From the NCBI GenBank assembly GCA_934277845.1, contig CAKQVV010000100.1:1-6212 (forward strand): a stretch of 6,212 nt of DNA, in the 5' to 3' direction. This stretch comes from an uncultured Clostridia bacterium. GTDB taxonomy: Bacteria > Bacillota > Clostridia > Christensenellales > Pumilibacteraceae. Both the position numbers and the translations under genes were made by a program. The notes under the pieces were generated by a model, which was not told the DNA's origin, ran no database searches, and worked only from the letters and a program-made list of their open reading frames with translations. The number at the start of each line of letters is the position of its first letter. The first letter of the stretch is position 1. Below are positions 1 through 5,458 of the stretch, one piece after another.

Positions 1-849
1 TCCGTGACGTTGGATACCGGATTTCAGATGTTTGCGTTTAATTACTCAAAGTTGTCGTATCAACTTTTATCGCCGGGGACGAAAACTCTGGTGACCGAAC
101 TTCAAACCGGCAGTTACGGCGGAAAGACTATCAAAGGTATAATCAGGTGTTGTTCGCCGTCCGAACTATATATTAACGATTCGGTGTGCGACGGGTATGA
201 ATACGGGCTTTTGAAATTTCTGCCGAATGACAAATGCAAGTATTCGATATACAGTGAATCCGACATAGACGAACTTACTAAACCGCTTTACGGAACACTG
301 GTCATCGCACCCGACAGGAAAACTTATGACGATTACGCGTCTGAACACGCTATGCCGAAAGTAAGAGAGTTTATGTATGCGACAACTCGCAATAATTTTT
401 CTCGTGTAATAGTCGCACCGTCGTTTACCGACGGTAATTTGTGCTTTTCGAATTATGATAAAATAATATTACTGCGTGCGCCGTTGAATAACGGGATTAT
501 TTCGTATTTAAATTCCGTATCAAAAGCGGACATATACGTTCCCGGTGAACCCGACGATGCTTATGATCTCAGTTTGGAACGGTCGATTTTTGCCGATTGC
601 TTTGAAAAAATCAAAGCAAACGCCGGCGTGCCTGCCGCAAGCGCGAATGGCTTTTACAGGCATGTTGTTGCTGCCGGTTCGGCGGAATTAAAACAGTCGC
701 AGTTCATATTTTGTTTGCAGGTTTTTGAAGAATTGGGATTTATATCGATCGAAAACAATCCTTTCAGGATAACAGTAAACAAAGGCGTGCGTGCGGATCT
801 GGACACGTCTAAAATTTATTCTCTTGTTAAGAAGAGGTTGTCAAAGTAA
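1..849 (+). CDS. recJ: Single-stranded-DNA-specific exonuclease RecJ, C-terminal part (5' truncated by window edge)
   Basis: The frame is already open at base 1 and runs to TAA at 847-849, so this is the last ~280 residues of a longer protein; the GTG at 4 is an internal valine codon. No DHH or DHHA1 catalytic motif is visible, as expected for this end of RecJ. Counting from that valine, residues ~8-55 (including YGGK at 38-41) resemble the RecJ OB-fold that grips single-stranded DNA. Residues ~97-180 resemble the accessory C-terminal region of Firmicutes RecJ. Residues ~213-262 (SANGFYRH, then FCLQVFEELGFISIE) look like its terminal winged-helix-like segment, followed by the usual D-L-x-x-S/T ending. 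RecJ degrades single-stranded DNA 5' to 3' in recombination and mismatch or base-excision repair in the cytoplasm. The gene is fused by a TAATG overlap to rel/spoT, a neighbour commonly found near recJ in clostridia. The family call rests on the C-terminal region and this context, so certainty is moderate to good. Confidence 0.75.
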   Translation, partial: SVTLDTGFQMFAFNYSKLSYQLLSPGTKTLVTELQTGSYGGKTIKGIIRCCSPSELYINDSVCDGYEYGLLKFLPNDKCKYSIYSESDIDELTKPLYGTLVIAPDRKTYDDYASEHAMPKVREFMYATTRNNFSRVIVAPSFTDGNLCFSNYDKIILLRAPLNNGIISYLNSVSKADIYVPGEPDDAYDLSLERSIFADCFEKIKANAGVPAASANGFYRHVVAAGSAELKQSQFIFCLQVFEELGFISIENNPFRITVNKGVRADLDTSKIYSLVKKRLSK

Positions 850-2984
850 TGCAGCAACTTAAAGAAAAATTTGAATTAGTGTTCAATCCTCAACAGGTAG
901 AACTATTGAATCGTGCATTAGATTACGCTACGGAAATGCATGCAAATCAGTTCCGTGAGTCGGGTGAGCCGTATATTACACACCCGATTGCCGTTGCCGG
1001 TATATTGTTCGATTTGGGTTTGGATTGTTCGACGCTTGCCGCCGCGCTTCTTCATGATTGCGTCGAGGATACTGCGGCAACCGACGAAGAAATCCGTAAA
1101 CTTTTCGGTGACGAAATCGCAGAACTGGTTGCCGGAGTCACAAAACTCGATAAGATTAAATTCAAATCGAAGGAAGAGGAACAAGCCGAAAACTTCCGCA
1201 GAATGTTTTTTGCGATGGCAAAGGATATCCGCGTCATTATCATTAAACTAGCCGACAGGCTTCATAATATGCGCACGATTTCGTCGTTAAGCGCGGAACG
1301 CCAGCATGCCATGGCGCAGGAAACGTTGGAGATTTTTGCTCCGCTTGCATCGCGCCTCGGTTTAAGTTACCTGAAATGCGAACTAGAAGATTTGTGTCTT
1401 AAAGTACTCGAACCGGCGATTTACGATTCTTTGGTGAATGAGGTTGCATTGAAGCGGGCGGAAAGGCAAGAACTCGTAAACAGGATTTGCTCGCGACTTA
1501 CCGCACTGTTGGAAGAATTGAATATTAAGGGCGAAGTCAGCGGACGCCCTAAACATTTTTACAGCATCTATAAAAAGATGAAAAACAATAATCGCACGTT
1601 CGATCAGATTTACGATCTTACCGCCGTGCGCGTTATCGTTGAAAACGTAAAGGACTGCTACGAAGTTCTGGGCATGATCCACACAATGTGGAAGCCGATT
1701 CCGGGCAGGTTCAAAGATTATATCGCGGTTCCGAAACCGAACAATTATCAGTCGCTGCACACCACAGTTATGACGACTTTCGGCATGCCGTTCGAAATTC
1801 AGATCCGTACTTATGAGATGCACAAGATCGCCGAATACGGCATCGCCGCACACTGGAAATACAAAGAAAATCGTGGCTCGGCAAACGAACTCGACGAAAA
1901 ACTCGAGTGGTTACGCGGCGTTATGGATGTTCAGAGTGAAAATTCCAGTCCGCAGGAATTTTACGAGTCGCTTAAGTTCGATCTTTACAGCGGGCAGGTT
2001 TTCGTGTTTACGCCGAAGGGCGACGTTGTAACGCTCGCCGAAGGCGCAACTCCGGTAGATTTTGCATACAACGTACACAGCGCGATAGGCAACAAATGTA
2101 TCGGTGCGAAGATTAACGGTAAAATCGTTCCGCTCGAAACCAAACTCAATACCGGCGATTATGTCGAGATTATTACTTCGTCGGCGGCAAAAGGTCCTAG
2201 CCGCGACTGGTTGCGTTTTGTAAAGACTTCGCAGGCAAAGTCGAAAATCAAAGCGTTTTTTAAGAAGGAACTCAAAGAGGACAATATTCGACGCGGTAAA
2301 GAAATGCTGGAAAAAGAGGCGAAAATCCGCGGTTACGTACTCGGCAATCTTATGGTTCCGAAATGGCTGGACGTGATCATGCAACGCTATTCGATTTCAT
2401 CGGTTGACGATCTTTACGCTTCGGTAGGGTACGGTGGCTTCACTGTAAATCAGATATTGTCCAAACTTATCGACTTTTATAAAAAAGAGGAACGTGCGCG
2501 TATTCCGGTAAAAACGCCCGGCGTCGTTCGCTCTATGTCTTCCGGCAGCGTTATCGTCAAAGGCCACGACGATCTTCTGGTACGCATTTCAAAATGCTGT
2601 AATCCTGTTCCCGGTGACGACATAGTCGGTTTTATTTCTCGCGGCAGAGGCGTGGCTATTCACAGGAAGAATTGCCCTAATCTTAAAAACATCGAAGATT
2701 TCAGGCTGATAGAAGCGCACTGGGCGAACGACAACCCGGCACCGTTTGCAGTCGCGATGCAAATCGAAGCACGCAATGCCAGCGGTTTGCTTGCAAAAGT
2801 CACTATGCTTATCAGTGAAATGAAACTTACGATCACGAATATGAACGCACGCGTCGATAAGGCAGGTAACGCAATTATCAATTTGTCCGTGACCGTCAAT
2901 AATATTTCCGAATTTGATACTCTTGTTAATAAGATTCAGTCTATTCCCGACGTTGAAAAAGTTTTCAGGAGCAATGTGGGGTAA
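849..2984 (+). CDS. rel: Bifunctional (p)ppGpp synthetase/hydrolase (Rel/SpoT homologue, long RSH)
   Basis: A complete 711-residue long-form RSH enzyme, which makes (p)ppGpp from ATP and GDP/GTP and hydrolyses it, setting the stringent response. Domains in order: HD hydrolase ~25-175 with H45 (THP), H69-D70, E73-D74 and D136/N140 (ADRLHN) all intact; synthetase ~235-345 with D256 (YDLTAVR) and E316 (FEIQIR), the expected catalytic carboxylates; TGS ~384-444; helical linker; conserved-cysteine/zinc-finger segment with C583, C584, H605 and C609; ACT ~633-711. The synthetase carries RFKD at 287-290, the basic RxKD form typical of bifunctional Rel enzymes rather than the acidic ExDD form of RelA-only synthetases. 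Both activities are therefore predicted. The start ATG overlaps the recJ stop by one base (TAATG), with an AGAGG Shine-Dalgarno at 833-837, and the stop overlaps the next start the same way, indicating translational coupling. Length and domain set are normal and no defect was seen. Confidence 0.97.
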   Translation: MQQLKEKFELVFNPQQVELLNRALDYATEMHANQFRESGEPYITHPIAVAGILFDLGLDCSTLAAALLHDCVEDTAATDEEIRKLFGDEIAELVAGVTKLDKIKFKSKEEEQAENFRRMFFAMAKDIRVIIIKLADRLHNMRTISSLSAERQHAMAQETLEIFAPLASRLGLSYLKCELEDLCLKVLEPAIYDSLVNEVALKRAERQELVNRICSRLTALLEELNIKGEVSGRPKHFYSIYKKMKNNNRTFDQIYDLTAVRVIVENVKDCYEVLGMIHTMWKPIPGRFKDYIAVPKPNNYQSLHTTVMTTFGMPFEIQIRTYEMHKIAEYGIAAHWKYKENRGSANELDEKLEWLRGVMDVQSENSSPQEFYESLKFDLYSGQVFVFTPKGDVVTLAEGATPVDFAYNVHSAIGNKCIGAKINGKIVPLETKLNTGDYVEIITSSAAKGPSRDWLRFVKTSQAKSKIKAFFKKELKEDNIRRGKEMLEKEAKIRGYVLGNLMVPKWLDVIMQRYSISSVDDLYASVGYGGFTVNQILSKLIDFYKKEERARIPVKTPGVVRSMSSGSVIVKGHDDLLVRISKCCNPVPGDDIVGFISRGRGVAIHRKNCPNLKNIEDFRLIEAHWANDNPAPFAVAMQIEARNASGLLAKVTMLISEMKLTITNMNARVDKAGNAIINLSVTVNNISEFDTLVNKIQSIPDVEKVFRSNVG

Positions 2985-3595
2985 TGGACGTAGCAACTAT
3001 AACGGCAGGTTCCGTCGAAACAAATTCATACGTCCTTTATAAGGACAATCACGAATGTGTTGTAATCGATCCCGGTGACGGCATATCTGAAATTATCGGA
3101 TTTTTATCGCGAAACGCGCTTGAATGTAAGTACGTCCTTTTGACACACGCGCATTTTGATCATTGCGCCGGTTGTGCCGTGTTGCAAGCGCACGGAGCAA
3201 AAGTCTATATGGGCAAATCGGATTTATCGTTGTTATCGTCAGACGATAATTTGGCGCATGCATTCGGACAGCGTTTTGAAACGTTTGTTCCCGATTTTAT
3301 GGTTGGTGACGGGGAAGAACTGTCGCTTCTCGGCGAAAAATTCTCCGTAATCGCTACGCCCGGTCATACGAAAGGCAGTGTATGTTATATGTGGGACGAT
3401 ATCATCTTTACGGGTGACACGTTGTTCAGACTTTCCATAGGCAGAACCGATTTTCCTGACGGAAATTACGCCGAAATGAAATCTTCGTTGAATAAGTTAT
3501 TCTCCTTGACCGGTGATTATATTGTCTTACCGGGACATGGAGAAAAATCAACGTTGAATTACGAAAGGAAATACAATCCTTATGCTCGAATTTAA
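2984..3595 (+). CDS. MBL-fold metallo-hydrolase, glyoxalase II-like (YqgX/YcbL type)
   Basis: A 203-residue protein of the small single-domain metallo-beta-lactamase family. The metal ligands are all visible: THAHFDH with H55, H57, D59 and H60; PGHTKGS with H128; TGDTLF with D145; and LPGHG with H175. GRTDFPDG after the bridging aspartate and the compact length match the YqgX/YcbL group, which lacks the extra C-terminal domain of classical glyoxalase II. Members bind two metal ions and hydrolyse thioesters such as S-lactoylglutathione weakly, or unknown substrates. Low-molecular-weight thiols in Bacillota often differ from glutathione, so the true substrate cannot be read from the sequence. 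There is no signal peptide, so it is probably cytoplasmic. The start overlaps the rel stop (TAATG) with AGGAG at 2967-2971, and its last 14 bases overlap hemZ. This gene is often found between rel and hemZ in clostridia, suggesting operon membership rather than a proven role in (p)ppGpp metabolism. Confidence 0.9.
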   Translation: MDVATITAGSVETNSYVLYKDNHECVVIDPGDGISEIIGFLSRNALECKYVLLTHAHFDHCAGCAVLQAHGAKVYMGKSDLSLLSSDDNLAHAFGQRFETFVPDFMVGDGEELSLLGEKFSVIATPGHTKGSVCYMWDDIIFTGDTLFRLSIGRTDFPDGNYAEMKSSLNKLFSLTGDYIVLPGHGEKSTLNYERKYNPYARI

Positions 3596-5009
3596 GACGA
3601 ACAGAGAAGATATTTCCGCAGATCTTCTGGACGAAATAAAGTTGTTTTACCCGTATCGTGACGAATGTGACGTTTCGATTGATCATGAGTGTCGTTTTGA
3701 ACCTACAAACAATGGTAAAAATGTAGTAAATATAGTTTCCTTATGTGGAAAATATTATAATTATGTAAATTTTATTTCTGATGAGGCGAACGAAACCGAA
3801 AATAAACGTTTATATAAGCGTGCGTGTAAACTTGCCGTTTTCAAGGCGTTGGCGGACTATACCGGCGTACGTCCGCCGTGGGGAAGTCTTACAGGGATTC
3901 GTCCGTCTAAACTGGTGTACGACATGCTGGCAAAAGGCTTTACGCCGGACGAATGCGAAACAAAACTTCAAACCGATTTTTGCGTTTCACCCGAAAAATC
4001 GCGGCTTATTTGCGATATAGTAAAAAGTCAGGCAGGTATATATGTTCGCGACGAAAAACTTTTCAATCTTTACGTTCATATTCCGTTTTGTACTACAAAA
4101 TGTTATTATTGCGCGTTTGCAACCGAACTCGTGGCAAAATCGGAAAAACGTTTTCCGCGGTACATCGAACTGCTGCATAAAGAAATCGATGATGCCGTAG
4201 ATTTTATAGAGGGGCACGGAAAACTATTTTCGGTATACGTCGGCGGAGGCACGCCGACCACACTTTCCGCGGATCAAATTTATTTATTATTTGGCGATTT
4301 TCCGTTTCGGGACGTTGAATTTACAATAGAAGCCGGTAGACCCGACACGATAACGAGTGAAAAATTAGATGCTATTAAAGCAGTCGGGGCATCCAGAATA
4401 TGCGTAAATCCGCAAACGCTTAACGATGAAACGCTGGTCAAAATCGGCAGGGCGCATACGGCTCGCGACTTTTTCGATAAATACGCGCTTGCAAGTAAAT
4501 ACGGGTTTAATGTCAACGTAGACCTGATTGCCGGACTTAACGACGAAACCGTTGAGGACTTTGCGCTTTCGCTCGATGCGGTCAAAAAACTTCGTCCGGA
4601 AAACATTACCGTGCACACTCTGTCGAGAAAAAACGGTTCGAAACTCAAACAAGACGGCAAATACGATAATTCGGAAATTTCGAGAATGACCGATTACGCG
4701 CTGATTACATTAAAAGACGCAGGGTATATTCCGTATTATCTGTATCGGCAAAAGCAAATGTTGGGGAATCTGGAAAACGTCGGCTATTCGCTTCCCGGAA
4801 AACAATGTATAAACAACATAACGACAATGGAAGACTGTATGAGCGTGATCGCTTGCGGAGCCGGATCGATAACAAAAGCGGTAAATATGGCTCGCGGGAA
4901 GATCACGCGATTTGCCGCACTTCGGGATTCGGAATTGTATATAGAAAGATTTGACGAAAAAGCCGAAGAAAAACGAAATTTCCTGCAAAAACAGTTTACA
5001 AACGCATGA
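3582..5009 (+). CDS. hemZ: HemZ-type radical SAM protein (putative oxygen-independent coproporphyrinogen III oxidase)
   Basis: A 475-residue protein with an N-terminal extension of ~160 residues and then a HemN-like radical SAM domain. The cluster motif is C170-x3-C174-x2-C177 within VHIPFCTTKCYYCAF; GGGTPT at 221-226 is the SAM-binding glycine stretch; AGRPDTI at 251-257, VNPQTL at 275-280 and VDLIAGLNDET at 313-323 are family signatures. PPWGSLTGIRPSK (98-110) in the extension and YYLYRQKQMLGNLENVGYSLPGK (385-407) mark the HemZ branch rather than HemN or HemW. HemZ is named for anaerobic conversion of coproporphyrinogen III to protoporphyrinogen IX using a 4Fe-4S cluster and SAM. The position of HemN's fourth conserved cysteine (two after C177) is F179 here, and no other haem gene is in view, so the reaction remains an inference. 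The ATG overlaps the hydrolase gene by 14 bp; AAAGGA at 3564-3569 is its likely Shine-Dalgarno. Its last codons contain the rpsO promoter, and no terminator follows it. Confidence 0.88.
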   Translation: MLEFKTNREDISADLLDEIKLFYPYRDECDVSIDHECRFEPTNNGKNVVNIVSLCGKYYNYVNFISDEANETENKRLYKRACKLAVFKALADYTGVRPPWGSLTGIRPSKLVYDMLAKGFTPDECETKLQTDFCVSPEKSRLICDIVKSQAGIYVRDEKLFNLYVHIPFCTTKCYYCAFATELVAKSEKRFPRYIELLHKEIDDAVDFIEGHGKLFSVYVGGGTPTTLSADQIYLLFGDFPFRDVEFTIEAGRPDTITSEKLDAIKAVGASRICVNPQTLNDETLVKIGRAHTARDFFDKYALASKYGFNVNVDLIAGLNDETVEDFALSLDAVKKLRPENITVHTLSRKNGSKLKQDGKYDNSEISRMTDYALITLKDAGYIPYYLYRQKQMLGNLENVGYSLPGKQCINNITTMEDCMSVIACGAGSITKAVNMARGKITRFAALRDSELYIERFDEKAEEKRNFLQKQFTNA

Positions 5010-5023
5010 TATAATGCTATAAT
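4995..5023 (+). promoter_or_regulatory. Sigma-A/sigma-70 type promoter for rpsO
   Basis: TTTACA at 4995-5000 (one mismatch to TTGACA), a 17-bp spacer and a perfect TATAAT at 5018-5023, preceded by an extended -10 TG at 5015-5016. The -35 element and most of the spacer lie in the final codons of hemZ (stop at 5007-5009). The expected transcription start is near 5029-5031, giving an rpsO leader of about 80 nt. A second TATAAT at 5010-5015 has no matching -35 at proper spacing. This near-consensus promoter fits a ribosomal protein gene. The start site is inferred, not measured. Confidence 0.85.
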
Positions 5024-5030
5024 TACACAG

Positions 5031-5104
5031 TACCTCGTTTCCACAGGTTCGGGAATCTCCGTCCCGATACTTAGGTGCGAGGCGAATAAATATCCATGGA
5101 GGTA
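5031..5104 (+). promoter_or_regulatory. Structured rpsO leader, candidate S15 autoregulatory element
   Basis: The leader can form one long irregular hairpin: 5033-5037 with 5078-5082 (CCTCG/CGAGG), 5042-5044 with 5075-5077, 5045-5048 with 5069-5072, and a perfect 6-bp top stem 5049-5054 with 5062-5067 (TCGGGA/TCCCGA), closing a 7-nt loop at 5055-5061. That loop (ATCTCCG) can pair over all seven bases, two of them G.U, with 5097-5103, which contains the rpsO Shine-Dalgarno; this would form a pseudoknot. Separately, TACCTC at 5031-5036 is an exact complement of GAGGTA at 5099-5104, competing with the basal helix. Pairs G5046.U5071 and G5047-C5070 form a GU/GC step like the one S15 uses in helix 22 of 16S rRNA. 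S15 is known to repress its own translation by leader binding in several bacteria; its action here is inferred. No T-run follows the hairpin, so it is not an intrinsic terminator. Confidence 0.6.
5098..5102 (+). promoter_or_regulatory. rpsO Shine-Dalgarno (decides the start)
   Basis: GGAGG lies 8 bases before ATG 5111. The upstream in-frame ATG at 5096 overlaps this site and has no Shine-Dalgarno of its own, so 5111 is the start. The site is complementary to both the leader hairpin loop and the 5' end of the leader. Confidence 0.93.
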
Positions 5105-5110
5105 AAAATT

Positions 5111-5374
5111 ATGGACAAGGAAACCAAGGCACAAATCATTGCCGAGTACGCGACGCACGAGGGAGATACCGGTAGCCCGGAGGTTCAGATTGCGCTTCTT
5201 ACTTACCGTATCAACCATCTTACCGAACATCTTAAAGTTCACGCGAAGGACTTTCATTCCCGTCGCGGATTGCTTCAGATGGTCGGTTCCAGAAGAAGTC
5301 TTTTAAACTATCTTAAAGAACTCGACATCGAAAGATACAGACAACTTATCGCAAAACTCGATTTGAGAAAGTAA
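5111..5374 (+). CDS. rpsO: 30S ribosomal protein S15
   Basis: Encodes 87 residues, the usual size for S15 (88-89 in many bacteria). S15 is a primary binder of the central domain of 16S rRNA at the helix 20/21/22 junction and helix 22, and starts assembly of the 30S platform. Signatures seen: DTGSPEVQIALLT at 19-31, INHLTEHL at 34-41, KDFHSRRGLLQMVGSRRSLLNYLK at 46-69 holding the H-x-x-D...HS-R-R rRNA-contact region, and a basic C-terminus ending LDLRK. The start at 5111 gives the expected N-terminus (MDKETKAQII) and optimal spacing from GGAGG. It has its own strong promoter and a structured leader, and is closed by an intrinsic terminator before pnp, the classic rpsO-pnp order. Nothing unusual was seen in the protein. 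Confidence 0.98.
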   Translation: MDKETKAQIIAEYATHEGDTGSPEVQIALLTYRINHLTEHLKVHAKDFHSRRGLLQMVGSRRSLLNYLKELDIERYRQLIAKLDLRK

Positions 5375-5385
5375 TTTACTGCAGG

Positions 5386-5418
5386 CAAGGGCGTAATCTG
5401 TTTATGCCCTTGTTTTTT
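5386..5418 (+). terminator. Intrinsic terminator after rpsO
   Basis: An 11-bp stem, 5386-5396 with 5402-5412 (CAAGGGCGTAA/TTATGCCCTTG, one G.U pair), a 5-nt loop TCTGT at 5397-5401, followed at once by six T at 5413-5418. It begins 11 bases after the rpsO stop. It should end most rpsO transcripts; some read-through into pnp is likely because no separate pnp promoter was recognised. Confidence 0.92.
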
Positions 5419-5444
5419 ACCGTCCGCGAGAGACGCGGTTCGGT
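5419..5444 (+). promoter_or_regulatory. Hairpin in the pnp leader, abutting the Shine-Dalgarno
   Basis: ACCG (5419-5422) pairs with CGGT (5441-5444), and after a small 1x2 internal loop CCGCG (5424-5428) pairs with CGCGG (5434-5438) around an AGAGA loop (5429-5433). The hairpin starts on the base after the terminator T-run and ends one base before the pnp Shine-Dalgarno GGGAGG (5446-5451). No T-run follows, so it is not a terminator. Leader hairpins of pnp are targets of RNase III and PNPase autocontrol in Escherichia coli; a like role here is only a possibility. Confidence 0.55.
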
Positions 5445-5458
5445 TGGGAGGTTTTTAT

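Noticed and set aside
4..6. GTG at 4 as the start of a complete gene of 281 codons
   Set aside because: The frame is open from base 1, there is no ribosome site in view, and the encoded part matches only the C-terminal region of RecJ, so this is an internal codon of a truncated gene.
1383..1853. Long antisense open frame (156 codons) inside rel
   Set aside because: It lies opposite a strongly conserved enzyme, gives no recognisable domain and is explained by codon bias of the + strand.
1911..2384. Antisense open frame (157 codons) inside rel
   Set aside because: Same reason: a shadow of the TGS and linker coding region with no recognisable family or convincing ribosome site.
5010..5015. First TATAAT as the working -10 element
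   Set aside because: The bases 17 bp upstream (4987-4992, AAAAAC) do not resemble a -35, while the second TATAAT has an almost perfect partner and an extended -10.
5033..5082. The rpsO leader hairpin as a terminator for hemZ
   Set aside because: No T-run follows (the next bases are GCGAATAAA) and the structure lies downstream of the rpsO promoter.
5096..5098. ATG 5096 as the rpsO start (92 residues)
   Set aside because: It overlaps the Shine-Dalgarno GGAGG that serves ATG 5111, has no site of its own, and would add a non-conserved MEVKI extension.
4784..5257. Antisense open frame (157 codons) spanning the hemZ end, the rpsO leader and the rpsO start
   Set aside because: It crosses a promoter, a structured leader and a ribosomal protein gene on the other strand, and the product has no recognisable motif.
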